Assembly (NCBI GenBank): GCA_963699535.1
Contig: CAVOUJ010000028.1
Span: forward strand, 1-64,000
Source of the DNA: VBDM01 sp963699535
GTDB taxonomy: Bacteria > Pseudomonadota > Gammaproteobacteria > Burkholderiales > SG8-39
Direction of reading: 5' to 3'
DNA length: 64,000 nucleotides
In this document: in pieces, positions 34,670-43,875 of the stretch
Layout of the letters: each line of letters begins with the position of its first letter
Position numbering within the stretch: position 1 is the first letter of the stretch
The notes under the pieces: model-generated
Database searches by the model: none
Told to the model about the DNA's origin: nothing
The model's input: the letters and a program-made list of their open reading frames with translations, nothing else
Made by a program: the position numbers and the translations under genes

Positions 34670-35959
34670 ATGACCCCTTCAGGACCCGCCGAAGAGGTGC
34701 GCCCGCGAGAGATATTCGCCTGGGCCATGTACGACTTCGCCAACTCGGGTTACACCACGGTCGTGATCACCGCCGTGTTCAACGCCTATTTCGTCGCGGT
34801 GATCGCGGGCAACGCCCCTTGGGCGACTTTCGCGTGGACGTCGGCGCTGTCGGTTTCGTACGTTGCCATTCTACTCGCGGGGCCCATCGTGGGGGCCTAC
34901 GCCGACCTGCGCGCGGCGAAGAAAAAGCTGCTCGCCCTGACCACCGCCGGCTGCGTGTTGGCGACCGCACTGCTCTCCCTTACCGGCTCCCAGACGCTTG
35001 CGCTCGCCGTTGCGCTGCTGCTGCTCTCCAATTTCTTCTTCGGATTGGGCGAGAACCTCGCCGCCGCGTTCCTTCCCGAGCTCGCGGGACGCGAGTCGTT
35101 GGGGCGGGTGTCGGGCTGGGGCTGGAGTCTGGGCTATTTGGGGGGAATCCTCACCCTGGGCCTGTGCCTGGCTTACGTCACCTGGGCTCAGGATCATGGC
35201 AAAGAGGCACAGCACTTCGTGCCCGTCACAATGCTGATCACCGCCGCGGTGTTCGCCGCAGCCAGCCTGCCGACCTTCCTCATTCTGAAGGAGCGTGCCC
35301 GCCCGGTGTCGCTTGCCGGCGGCGGAAGCGTGGCGCGAGCCGCCTTCGCGCGCCTGGTGCAGACCGTGCGCGATGCGGCCCGCTATCAGGACTTGGCGCG
35401 CTTTCTCCTATGCATTGTGTTCTACCAGGCCGGCATCCAGACCGTAGTTGCTCTCGCGGCGATTTACGCCGAGCAGGCGCTCGGCTTTTCCACCCGGGAC
35501 ACGATCATCCTGATCCTGGTGGTCAACGTGACGGCCGCCGCCGGCGCATTCGCTTTCGGTCATATCCAGGACCGGCTAGGGCACATCGGGACGATCGCCC
35601 TTACCCTTGTTCTCTGGATCGCGACGACGCTGGTCGCCTGGGCAGCGACCGGACCTGGGCTTTTCTGGGTTGCAGCCAATCTGGCCGGGCTCTGCCTCGG
35701 CTCCTCGCAGTCGGCGGGCCGCGCCTTGGTCGCTTACCTGAGTCCAGCCGACAGGCACGCCGAGTTCTTCGGCCTCTGGGGCATGGCGGTAAAGCTTTCC
35801 TCGATTCTGGGACCGCTGACCTACGGCGCGGTCACTTGGATAACCGACGGCAATCACCGTCTGGCGATGCTCGCGACCGGCGGGTTCTTCGTAGTCGGGC
35901 TGCTCTTGCTCGCGGGCATCGATGTGCCTCGAGGCCGCCGGGCGGCCGCGGAGCCCTAG
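34670..35959 (+). CDS. MFS transporter, UMF1/Atg22-like family
   Basis: 429 residues with about 12 membrane helices. It starts with REIFAWAMYDFANSGYTTVV, the family's typical opening, then VAILLAGPIVGAYADLRAAK with the conserved Asp-Arg loop, VSGWGWSLGYLGGILTLGLC, and RFLLCIVFYQAGIQTVVALA in the second half. Substrate is unknown; eukaryotic relatives export amino acids from vacuoles. I chose ATG 34670 because upstream codons from 34544 are Arg-rich and precede the membrane domain. Divergent from mgtE; tail to tail with mtgA. Confidence 0.85.
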   Translation: MTPSGPAEEVRPREIFAWAMYDFANSGYTTVVITAVFNAYFVAVIAGNAPWATFAWTSALSVSYVAILLAGPIVGAYADLRAAKKKLLALTTAGCVLATALLSLTGSQTLALAVALLLLSNFFFGLGENLAAAFLPELAGRESLGRVSGWGWSLGYLGGILTLGLCLAYVTWAQDHGKEAQHFVPVTMLITAAVFAAASLPTFLILKERARPVSLAGGGSVARAAFARLVQTVRDAARYQDLARFLLCIVFYQAGIQTVVALAAIYAEQALGFSTRDTIILILVVNVTAAAGAFAFGHIQDRLGHIGTIALTLVLWIATTLVAWAATGPGLFWVAANLAGLCLGSSQSAGRALVAYLSPADRHAEFFGLWGMAVKLSSILGPLTYGAVTWITDGNHRLAMLATGGFFVVGLLLLAGIDVPRGRRAAAEP

Positions 35960-35978
35960 ATCCGGTGGGCTCCGGGCC

Positions 35979-36683
35979 CTACGGAATCTGCGCGGTGTGC
36001 ATCTGCGCCAAGATGCTGTCGCTATAGCTCGCAAGGTATGCCGAGCTTCGGTTGCGGTCGTAGTGGCGCGGGCGTGGAAGCATGGCGGCGAGACGGGCCG
36101 CCTGATCCGGTTCGAGTTCCGCCGCGCTTACGCCGAAGTAGTGGCGCGCCGCAGCCTCAGCGCCGAAGACATTCTCGCCCCATTCGGCGACGTTGAGGTA
36201 GATCTCGAAGATGCGGCGCTTTTGCATGGTGGCCTCGAGCATCGCCGTGAACACCGCTTCTTGGCCCTTGCGCAACAGGCTGCGCTCGCCCGAAAGCAGC
36301 AGGTTCTTCGCGAGCTGCTGGGAGATCGTCGAGCCCCCGGCGACGAACCTGCCGACGCGCTGATTCTTCTCCAGGGCTCGCTGGATGCCTTCCCAGTCGA
36401 AGCCTTCGTGATCGATGAACTTCGCGTCTTCGGCCACGATGACGGCGCGCTTGAGATGAACCGATATCCGTTCATAGGGGACCCAGGTCTGATCGAGTAC
36501 TGCCGCCGGCTTCTTTTCCCGCAGCGCCTCCAGCCGGGCATCCATCACTTGGGTCGTCGCCGGGTTGTGGTCGACCCAATAAAGGATTTGCGCGAAGAAC
36601 CAGAACTCGTAGATGGCGAGGGCGATCACCGCCATCCCGACGGGATAACAGAACAACTTCCACAGCAGGAGGAGCAGCCTCAC
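35979..36683 (-). CDS. mtgA: Monofunctional biosynthetic peptidoglycan transglycosylase
   Basis: 234 residues. One N-terminal membrane helix (FCYPVGMAVIALAIYEFWFF) and a GT51 domain in the periplasm: catalytic Glu in AVIVAEDAKFIDHEGFDWEG, then GGSTISQQLAKNLLLSGERS, LRKGQEAVFTAMLEATMQKR and RIFEIYLNVAEWGENVFGAE. It polymerises lipid II glycan strands. Start GTG at 36683. In many betaproteobacteria aroE lies between the tonB-like gene and mtgA; here only 69 bp separate them. Confidence 0.93.
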   Translation of the reverse strand: MRLLLLLWKLFCYPVGMAVIALAIYEFWFFAQILYWVDHNPATTQVMDARLEALREKKPAAVLDQTWVPYERISVHLKRAVIVAEDAKFIDHEGFDWEGIQRALEKNQRVGRFVAGGSTISQQLAKNLLLSGERSLLRKGQEAVFTAMLEATMQKRRIFEIYLNVAEWGENVFGAEAAARHYFGVSAAELEPDQAARLAAMLPRPRHYDRNRSSAYLASYSDSILAQMHTAQIP

Positions 36684-36752
36684 AAGCGAAGGGGCGCCGA
36701 TGATGACGCTGCCGCTTAGTCGGCCGACATTGCAGGAGGAATCAGGTCTCCC

Positions 36753-37664
36753 TCATTCATTGAAAACCTTGTCGCCGCGTACGAAATGCCAGGTCCGGGT
36801 AATCACCAGAATGTCGGTTTCCTTCAGGATGTTGGGCGGGAACTTGGCATAGGGCGCCCCAAGCTGCACGATGCGCTGCGCGGCGGCGTCGAGAATCTTG
36901 TAGCCTGACGATCGCTCGAGATCCATCGCTGCCACCGTGCCGTCGGAGTTGATCGACACCGTGAGCCGCAGGGTGCCGTAGATCTTCCCACGGGCGCTTT
37001 CCGGGTAGTTCAGATTGCCGATGCGCTCGATCTTCTGGCGCCAGTCTTCGACGTATAGCGCGTAGCGAACTTCGGCCGCACGCGCGCCGACGAACGTCCT
37101 GCGCGGGCGCTTGTTGTACTCCTCGATCTGCCGCGCGATCTGTGCCTCCATGCGGGCTATGATGAGAGCGCTTTCGGCGAGTTCCGCCCCGGAGATTTGC
37201 GACTTGGCGGCGGTCGTGGGTTTGGTTTCCTGCGCTGATACGTCGTGTCGCGACTGCGTCTGAGAAAGCAGCAGCCTTTGCCGCGCCTCGAGCTCCTGCA
37301 CGCGGCGCGCCGCGTGCCTCAAATCGGATCCGGCTTCGGTCTGCCGCAGGACCGGAAGCGGCGACTTGGCGCGACGGTCGAGATCCGTATCGCCCCCGCC
37401 GTCCAGGTTCGCTTGCGCGTGGACTTCGGGCCGCGTCGGCCCCGAGCGCGTTTTTGCGTTGACCAGCACGACCTCAAGCTGGGTCGGTGTAAGTCGGGCG
37501 AGCTTGTCCGGCAACTTGAAGTGGATCGAGAGCACGAGCGCGTGCAGCACGATCGAGGCCGAGAGCGCCATGGCGAGCACGCGCGACTCGGGATCGAGCC
37601 CGGCAAGCGACTGGGCCCAGGGCCACGCAGGCGAGCGGAAGTCGATTTTGGGGAAAGCCAACAT
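36753..37664 (-). CDS. TonB-like energy transducer protein
   Basis: About 303 residues. One membrane helix (VLAMALSASIVLHALVLSIH, residues about 30-50), a long periplasmic part with a coiled-coil-like stretch (RVQELEARQRLLLSQTQSRH), and a C-terminal TonB domain with YVEDWRQKIERIGNLNYPES, GKIYGTLRLTVSINSDGTVA and LERSSGYKILDAAAQRIVQL. It lacks the usual Pro-Lys/Pro-Glu repeat. The start at ATG 37664 (MLAFPKIDFRS) follows TTTTAGGGG; ATG 37691 is possible. TonB proteins pass proton-motive force to outer-membrane receptors, but without exbBD nearby its partner is unknown. It sits between the RNB gene and mtgA. Confidence 0.8.
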   Translation of the reverse strand: MLAFPKIDFRSPAWPWAQSLAGLDPESRVLAMALSASIVLHALVLSIHFKLPDKLARLTPTQLEVVLVNAKTRSGPTRPEVHAQANLDGGGDTDLDRRAKSPLPVLRQTEAGSDLRHAARRVQELEARQRLLLSQTQSRHDVSAQETKPTTAAKSQISGAELAESALIIARMEAQIARQIEEYNKRPRRTFVGARAAEVRYALYVEDWRQKIERIGNLNYPESARGKIYGTLRLTVSINSDGTVAAMDLERSSGYKILDAAAQRIVQLGAPYAKFPPNILKETDILVITRTWHFVRGDKVFNE

Positions 37665-37708
37665 GTGACCCCTAAAAGCTTTCCGAATCATGCGATTCTA
37701 GGCGTTTT

Positions 37709-39676
37709 TTAGAGTTCTGTCTCATGAGTGCGTGGTAGATTCCTCCTGGAGCCATCCCTGCGAGCCCGAAACGTGCATTTGAAATCGGCCCCCACCAGAT
37801 CGATTCCGCTCACCTCGATTTCGACGGCGGTCCCCGGCGCCAGTTCCGGCAGCGACGGCACCTTGGCGTAGAGAGGAAGGCCTTCGAATTTCACCAAATT
37901 CTCGCGCACGACTTCGGCGCCCGCAACCTCTATCGCCTCCTGCAGCATCCAGCGCAGGCACCAGTAGTTCTCCATGCGCCCTTGAAACTCGTCATAGGCC
38001 GCGTAGGTTGCTTCAAAATCGTGCAAGGCCGCGAGCATCAGATCGGAATTGCGGGAAAACGGCGGCGCGTTTCCCTCGAGCAGCGCGAGCAGCTGCCATT
38101 GGTTGACCAAATCCACGTAGCGGCGCAGCGGCGAACTCGCCCAGATATAGTGGCTGACTCCCAGGCCCTGATGCGCCATGGCCGAGGTGGCCATCCTCAC
38201 CTTCCCACCCGCCTGCACGCGGTAAATGGCCGGGACTCCGTGATCGTCCAGAAACCTGCCCCAAGTGCCGTTGACCGCGATCATCAGCTCGGAGACCAGC
38301 TTGTCCAGGGGCGTCCCGCGGCGGCGCTCGGTGATGCTCACGCGTGCCGCTTCCCCGCGACCCTCGACGCGAAAGGTGTAATCCGGACGTTCGAGCGCGA
38401 CCGAGGGCTTGCCCCGTGCCCGTTCGAGCGCAACCGCAAGTTTCCAGAGGACGCGCAGTTCGCGCGAGAATCGAATGTCCTCGCGCGGCTGTGCGGCGAG
38501 AAAAGCTGCATCAAGCCCCTCTACCTCCTGGTGGCGCAGGTTGGCGGCAATACGTACCTGCTCGACGCGCGTGTGCTGAGCCTCGACCGCGAAATCCTCG
38601 ATGCGCACGTCCAGATAGAGGGAGACGGCGGGGCGCGCCTCACCTTCGGCGAGCGAAAAGCGCGCTATCGTCTGCTCCGGGAGCATCGTCAGCTTGTGGC
38701 CGGGCATGTAGACGGTCGAGAGCCGCTCGCGCGCCACTTTGTCGAGCGGCGAACCGGGGGAGAAGCCGAGTCCCGGGGCGGCAATGTGAATCCCCACGCG
38801 AACGCGATTGTCCGACAGAGGGGTAAGGGAAAATGCGTCGTCGATTTCGGTCGTTGCCGCATCGTCGAGACTGAAGGCGGATACGTCAGCGAGCGGAAGG
38901 TCTCCCCGGTCGGTGACCTCCAGCCCCGGCGGGAAACCCGTTCCCTTGGGGAAGAACTCGTAGAGGAACCGATCCAGGTGGTAGTCGTGGCTCGAGGGTA
39001 AGGCGCCGCAGCGTTCTGCCAACTTCGCCGGAGACAGCCCGGTTCTTGCACAAGCCTCCTCGAGCGCCTTGGTCTCAGGGCGGTTCCGATCGGGCTTGTG
39101 CAGTAGCTGGGGGAGAATCGCGCGGAACTCCTCGGGAAGCTCGCCGCGCGCGAGCCGATCCGACCAGGCCGAGACTTGCAGTTGCTGCTGCTTCTTCTTC
39201 TCGATACTGGCAAGCGCAGCCTTGAGCGTTTCCGGCGGCGCAGCCCGGTATCGCCCCCTCCCCTTGCGATAGAAATATGCCGGTGCCGAGTGCAACTTCA
39301 CCAGAATTCCGGCCGCTTCCGTCGCCGAGGGTGAACGGCCGCAATACTCCCGGGCGAGTTGCGCAAAGTCGAACTCCTCAGCGCCGCAGCATTGCCATAG
39401 GAAATCGGTCTCGATGCCGCCCGCCATACTTTCGGCTTGCGCCAACAACTCGGCCGGAGCCGGCTCCGGAAAACGCAGCAGGACATCTCTTGCCTTGATC
39501 TTCGCGCGCTTGCCGTGGGGCGTCTCAACCTGGAGGGAGCTATCCCCGTCGGCAAGCACGGCGGCGACCTTGAATGCGCCGTTGTCTTCGTACAGAACGT
39601 TCACGAGAGGGATGGGAAGAACCCGGCAATCCGCGTCGCTCCCGCTCGGCGGAAATGATATAAGGGAGCCCGACAT
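37709..39676 (-). CDS. RNB-domain ribonuclease (RNase II/R family)
   Basis: 655 residues. The central RNB domain has the metal-binding signature VSAFSLDDAATTEIDDAFSL (four acidic residues), RVRVGIHIAAPGLGFSPGSP, STVYMPGHKLTMLPEQTIAR, and later GVSHYIWASSPLRRYVDLVN, the RNA-binding/catalytic Arg motif. The N-terminal region lacks clear cold-shock domains and the C-terminal S1-like barrel is short (SGIDLVGADFKCTFRARRD). So it is a divergent RNase II homologue, frequent in betaproteobacteria next to a tonB-like gene. Predicted to degrade RNA from the 3' end. Confidence 0.88.
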   Translation of the reverse strand: MSGSLISFPPSGSDADCRVLPIPLVNVLYEDNGAFKVAAVLADGDSSLQVETPHGKRAKIKARDVLLRFPEPAPAELLAQAESMAGGIETDFLWQCCGAEEFDFAQLAREYCGRSPSATEAAGILVKLHSAPAYFYRKGRGRYRAAPPETLKAALASIEKKKQQQLQVSAWSDRLARGELPEEFRAILPQLLHKPDRNRPETKALEEACARTGLSPAKLAERCGALPSSHDYHLDRFLYEFFPKGTGFPPGLEVTDRGDLPLADVSAFSLDDAATTEIDDAFSLTPLSDNRVRVGIHIAAPGLGFSPGSPLDKVARERLSTVYMPGHKLTMLPEQTIARFSLAEGEARPAVSLYLDVRIEDFAVEAQHTRVEQVRIAANLRHQEVEGLDAAFLAAQPREDIRFSRELRVLWKLAVALERARGKPSVALERPDYTFRVEGRGEAARVSITERRRGTPLDKLVSELMIAVNGTWGRFLDDHGVPAIYRVQAGGKVRMATSAMAHQGLGVSHYIWASSPLRRYVDLVNQWQLLALLEGNAPPFSRNSDLMLAALHDFEATYAAYDEFQGRMENYWCLRWMLQEAIEVAGAEVVRENLVKFEGLPLYAKVPSLPELAPGTAVEIEVSGIDLVGADFKCTFRARRDGSRRNLPRTHETEL

Positions 39677-39797
39677 TTTATCGCAGTCGTCCCGAACTCC
39701 CTGATGCCGCCAAGGCGGGCGTGTTCGGTTTGATTCAGGTCAAAATGAGCGGATTTCCCCTTACCGACTACCGACCGCTTCCGGAGGACCGAAGAAC

Positions 39798-40937
39798 ATG
39801 GCGAAGATAGAGTCGATTGCCGTTGCCACCGCGCGAGTCCCGCTCGATACCGTGACCAGTTTCGCCACGCGCACGGTATCGGCGCGCGACTACGGGCTCG
39901 TCAAGGTCAGCGCCGGCGGGGTCGAAGGCATTGGATTCTGCTACGCAGGATCGTCAGGGGGAACCCTCGTCGCTCACGCTGTGGAGCACCTGCTCGCACC
40001 CATACTGCTCGGGCGCGACAGCCTGCTCGTCGAGGGACTGTGGCAGCGCATGTTTCAGGAAACGCTCTTGCACGGGCGCGCGGGCAGCACCATGCGCGCA
40101 ATCTCGATTCTCGATTGCGCGCTCTGGGACCTGAACGCGCGGGCAGCGAGGCTTCCCCTATACAAATACCTGGGCGCGGCGGTCGAGGACGCCGTACCCG
40201 CGTACGCGAGCGGCGGTTATTACGTCGCCGGCAAGACCCCGAAGGAGCTCGGAGCGGAGATGGCCGGTTACGTCGAAGCGGGCTTTCGCGCGGTAAAGAT
40301 GAAGGTGGGGCGGCTCTCGCCCAAGGAAGAGGAGGCGCGGGTGAAAGCCGCTCGAGAGGCGATCGGACCGGAGGTCGAGTTGATGCTCGATGCGAACAAC
40401 GCCTGGCACGATCTGCCGACTGCGATGCGATACATGGAGCGATTCGAGGCCTACGATCCCTATTGGATCGAGGAGCCGTTCTTTCCCGACGACATCGACA
40501 ACCACGCGCGTCTTGCAAAGCTCACGCGCGTGATGGTGGCGACCGGCGAAATCGGCACCGGACGGTGGCATTTCAAGGAGATTCTCGACAAAGGGGCTGC
40601 GCAGATCCTGCAGACCGACGCATTGGTGTGCGGCGGGATCTCCGAGTGGAGAAAGATCGCGGCCACCGCGGCGAGCTACGGCGTCACCGTCTGCCCCCAC
40701 TGGTTCCACGATCTGCACGCGCAGCTGGTGGCGGCGACGCAGAACGCGCGCTATGTCGAGTTCTTTCCGGATGACCGGGTGCTCAATTTCCGTCGCCTCG
40801 TCGATACCCAGCTCGACACCCAGGACGGCATGCTGCTCCTGCCGAAAACTCCGGGTCTGGGATTCAAGTTCGACGAAAAGGAAGTGGGGCGCTACGCGCT
40901 CAAGGACGGGGCTTCGGTCTGGAAGGTGGTGAAGTAG
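39798..40937 (+). CDS. Mandelate racemase/muconate lactonizing enzyme family protein
   Basis: 379 residues, enolase superfamily. The N-terminal capping domain is followed by the barrel with the KxK base motif (GFRAVKMKVGRLSPKEEEAR), three metal ligands in VELMLDANNAWHDLP (Asp), PYWIEEPFFPDDIDNHARLA (Glu) and VMVATGEIGTGRWHFKEILD (Glu), and a His in GVTVCPHWFHDLHAQLVAAT. Such enzymes abstract a proton alpha to a carboxylate, often as sugar-acid dehydratases. The substrate cannot be told. It stands alone, its stop touching the convergent yqiA stop. Confidence 0.85.
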   Translation: MAKIESIAVATARVPLDTVTSFATRTVSARDYGLVKVSAGGVEGIGFCYAGSSGGTLVAHAVEHLLAPILLGRDSLLVEGLWQRMFQETLLHGRAGSTMRAISILDCALWDLNARAARLPLYKYLGAAVEDAVPAYASGGYYVAGKTPKELGAEMAGYVEAGFRAVKMKVGRLSPKEEEARVKAAREAIGPEVELMLDANNAWHDLPTAMRYMERFEAYDPYWIEEPFFPDDIDNHARLAKLTRVMVATGEIGTGRWHFKEILDKGAAQILQTDALVCGGISEWRKIAATAASYGVTVCPHWFHDLHAQLVAATQNARYVEFFPDDRVLNFRRLVDTQLDTQDGMLLLPKTPGLGFKFDEKEVGRYALKDGASVWKVVK

Positions 40938-41504
40938 TCAACCCATGCCGGCGAATTCCATGATCGCCCGAACGTGCGTGGGAAAGCTCGCGAGCGTGTG
41001 GTCGCCGCCCTGCACCACGACTTGTTTTGCGCCCCGGTATTTCGCCACCGCGACCCGATAGTCGAGCACTTCGTCGCCCGTTTCCACCAGAAGCAGGTAG
41101 CGCTCGGGGTGCACCTGCGTTAGGAAGAGTTTCTCCCATTGCCGCAGGTGCTCTTCGGTAAGCTCGTAGCTTTCCCCGCCGTGGTAAGCCTGCTGCGGCC
41201 CGAGGAAGGCGCGCAACCCCACATGCGGGTCGATCGCCGGGTTGATGAGCACGGCGCGCAGATCCCTTTTCTCCGCGAACCAGGTGGCATAGAAGCCCCC
41301 TAGCGAGCTTCCGACGAGGGTTACCTTCCTTCCCTGAAGGCGCTCCAGCTCGGCTTCGATACGCTCGACCGCGAGATCGGGCAGCGACGGCAACTGCGGA
41401 CAACTGAATTCCTCGCCCATGCCACGTCCATCAAGGTAGCGCTTGAGATACTGGGCCTTGTTTGACTGCGGCGAGCTATTGAACCCGTGCAGGTAGACGA
41501 TCAT
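40938..41504 (-). CDS. yqiA: YqiA/YcfP family esterase
   Basis: 188 residues, alpha/beta hydrolase. It starts MIVYLHGFNSSPQSNKAQYL with the oxyanion HGF motif; the nucleophile elbow is RKVTLVGSSLGGFYATWFAE (G-S-S-L-G); late Asp and His are in LLLVETGDEVLDYRVAVAKY and VVVQGGDHTLASFPTHV. Substrates are unknown; E. coli YqiA cleaves short-chain esters. ATG 41504 overlaps the mpl stop (ATGA), so the two genes are coupled. Confidence 0.85.
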   Translation of the reverse strand: MIVYLHGFNSSPQSNKAQYLKRYLDGRGMGEEFSCPQLPSLPDLAVERIEAELERLQGRKVTLVGSSLGGFYATWFAEKRDLRAVLINPAIDPHVGLRAFLGPQQAYHGGESYELTEEHLRQWEKLFLTQVHPERYLLLVETGDEVLDYRVAVAKYRGAKQVVVQGGDHTLASFPTHVRAIMEFAGMG

Positions 41505-42868
41505 GCTTTCGCGCTTGCCGCAGCTCGCTTCTCGAGTTCTGCGAGCAGCCGATCGTGGATCCCCCCGAAGCTTCCGTTCGACATCACGAGTACTTGATCG
41601 CCCTCGCGCGCCTCGGCGACGATCGCAGGGACCAGCCGCTCGAGATCCGTCTCGCAGCGCGCCCGAGCGCCAAGCGGCGCCAGAACGGCTCGGGCGTCCC
41701 ACTCGAGGTTCGCGCTGTAACAGAAAACCCGGTCGGCCAGATCAAGGCTCGCCGGCAAGCGGTCTTTCATGAACCCGGCTCTCATGGTATTTGAACGAGG
41801 CTCGAGCACCGCCAGAATGCGCGCCTCTCCAACCTTTTCCCGCAAGCCCGCGAGCGTCGTGGCGATGGCGGTGGGGTGGTGCGCAAAGTCGTCCCAGACC
41901 GAGACCCCCGCAGCCTTGCCCCTGCACTCCATGCGGCGCTTGACGCTCTGAAAGCGTCCCAGCGCATCGACGGCGGCCGCCGGATCGACCCCGGCGGCGT
42001 GCGCCGCGGCGATCGCGGCGAGAGCATTCTGGCGGTTGTGTTCTCCGAGCAGTCCCCACCGCAGCCGAGCCAACGACTTCATACCTCGGAGCACTTCGAA
42101 ACAGCCGCCGCCGAGGTCCCTTGCGCTCCAGCCCTGGCTCACGCCAAATCGATCGACTGGAGTCCAGCAGCCCCGCGCGAGGACGCGGTCGATCGCCGCA
42201 TCGGCGCCGTTGACGACCACCAAGCCTGAACCGGGAACCGTTCGCAAGAAATAATGAAATTGCGTTTCGATCGCTGCGAGATCGGGGAAGATATCGGCAT
42301 GATCGAACTCGATGTTGGTCACGACAGCTGTCCGCGGGCGGTAGTGCACCATCTTGGCGCGCTTATCGAAGAAGGCGGTGTCGTACTCGTCAGCCTCGAT
42401 CACAAAATGCTTTCCGCTTCCCAGCCTGGCTGACACGCCGAAATTTTGTGGGACCCCTCCGATCAGGAATCCTGGCGCGAACCCGGTGTCCTCCAGGATC
42501 CACGCCAGCATGGAGGAAGTCGTGGTTTTTCCGTGCGTTCCTGACACGGCAAGCACGTGCTTGTTCGCCAGGATGCTCTCGGCGAGCCATTGCGGCCCCG
42601 AAACATACGGGCGACCCTGATTCAGGATGCCTTCGACAAGAGGCCGACCCCGACTCACGACATTGCCGATCACCCACAAGTCCGGATTCAAAGCGAGTTG
42701 ATCGGCTTCGTAACCCTCGATCAGCTGGATTCCCCGAGCGGCGAGCTGGGTGCTCATCGGTGGATAGACGTTGGCGTCACATCCTGTGACTCGATGGCCT
42801 GCGGCCTGAGCGATCACGGCCATGCCTCCCATGAAAGTGCCGCAGACGCCGAGGATGTGGATATGCAC
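41501..42868 (-). CDS. mpl: UDP-N-acetylmuramate:L-alanyl-gamma-D-glutamyl-meso-diaminopimelate ligase
   Basis: 455 residues. Mpl attaches recycled tripeptide to UDP-MurNAc in peptidoglycan recycling. It begins MHIHILGVCGTFMGGMAVIA, the nucleotide-fold glycine loop of Mur ligases; the ATP loop is LAVSGTHGKTTTSSMLAWIL; further FVIEADEYDTAFFDKRAKMV, VVTNIEFDHADIFPDLAAIE and the C-terminal WDDFAHHPTAIATTLAGLRE typical of Mpl. Followed with a 4-bp overlap by yqiA. Confidence 0.93.
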   Translation of the reverse strand: MHIHILGVCGTFMGGMAVIAQAAGHRVTGCDANVYPPMSTQLAARGIQLIEGYEADQLALNPDLWVIGNVVSRGRPLVEGILNQGRPYVSGPQWLAESILANKHVLAVSGTHGKTTTSSMLAWILEDTGFAPGFLIGGVPQNFGVSARLGSGKHFVIEADEYDTAFFDKRAKMVHYRPRTAVVTNIEFDHADIFPDLAAIETQFHYFLRTVPGSGLVVVNGADAAIDRVLARGCWTPVDRFGVSQGWSARDLGGGCFEVLRGMKSLARLRWGLLGEHNRQNALAAIAAAHAAGVDPAAAVDALGRFQSVKRRMECRGKAAGVSVWDDFAHHPTAIATTLAGLREKVGEARILAVLEPRSNTMRAGFMKDRLPASLDLADRVFCYSANLEWDARAVLAPLGARARCETDLERLVPAIVAEAREGDQVLVMSNGSFGGIHDRLLAELEKRAAASAKA

Positions 42869-42982
42869 GAGCGGGGAACGGAGCGCGCTCGCACGAAGCG
42901 CGCCTATGGAAAAGGGCCAGATTCTAGCCTACTTCGCCGCGTTTCCCTGCGGTATCATGGATTCGATTCCAGTTGTCTTCCC

Positions 42983-43606
42983 GTGCCGAAGGACAGCAAC
43001 CCCAAGCAGCAACTCATGCGCGCGCGCATCGCTGCGGCAGCGGCGCGCGTAATGGCCGAGGACGGCGTCGAGGATTTCGCTCTCGCGAAACGCAAGGCGG
43101 CACGCCAGCTGGGGGCCGAAGACACGCAATCGCTTCCGAAGAACGAGGAGATCGAGGCGGAGCTGCGAGCCTATCAAGCGCTCTACCAGGGCGAGGAACA
43201 GCGTGATCGAATCCGGTATCTGCGCGAGCGGGCACTTGAGGCCATGCAGGTGCTTTCGCAATTTCGCCCCTATCTTGCCGGCGCGGTGCTGAAGGGCACC
43301 GCGGGACGCTACAGCGACATCGACCTGCAGTTGTTCACGGATGACAGCAAAGGCGTGGAGCTCTTTCTCCTGAACCGCAGCATTCCTTACGAGATCTCCG
43401 ACCTGCGGCACATCGCCGGCGACCAGGTTCGCGCGGTGCCCGTATTCAAGCTCGACTGGCAGGGAGTGCCTGTCAATCTTGCGATCTACGGGACCAAGGA
43501 CGAGCGCGGAACCCTGAGGGCCACTTGGGCGGGACGCCCCATCGAGCGAGCGGGAATCCGGGCGGTGACGGAGCTCCTTGCGGACTTTGGTGATCGGACG
43601 GTCTGA
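42983..43606 (+). CDS. Nucleotidyltransferase-domain protein
   Basis: About 207 residues starting at GTG 42983 (PKDSNPKQQLMRARIAAAAA). The N-terminal half is helical and basic; the C-terminal half has the polymerase-beta-type motif AGAVLKGTAGRYSDIDLQLF (G..G..SDIDL with two catalytic Asp), then VRAVPVFKLDWQGVPVNLAI with a third possible acidic position. Similar genes sit opposite mpl in other betaproteobacteria. The target is not known. No better start is seen: ATG codons upstream belong to other frames or precede Arg-rich sequence overlapping the mpl leader. Confidence 0.75.
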   Translation: MPKDSNPKQQLMRARIAAAAARVMAEDGVEDFALAKRKAARQLGAEDTQSLPKNEEIEAELRAYQALYQGEEQRDRIRYLRERALEAMQVLSQFRPYLAGAVLKGTAGRYSDIDLQLFTDDSKGVELFLLNRSIPYEISDLRHIAGDQVRAVPVFKLDWQGVPVNLAIYGTKDERGTLRATWAGRPIERAGIRAVTELLADFGDRTV

Positions 43607-43875
43607 GCAACGCTCAGATACAGCTGGGAGCCTCACTCCTTTTCTTATCTTCTCCGAAAATCACGCGATCTGACTGTACCCTCGCCAAACGTCCCTTCAT
43701 ATTCCCCAGATGGCCGCCATCTGCCGAGGAATCTTTGCAAAACGTGGAACCACGAATGGACATCATGGCTTCCGTCTCGCTAAAGGGTTGAAATTCCTGG
43801 CAATCACTGCCGTTCCATCCGCCAAGTGCAGCAAATGTTTTACAATTTGCCCCGATCTGCTGCAAACTTCCGCCC

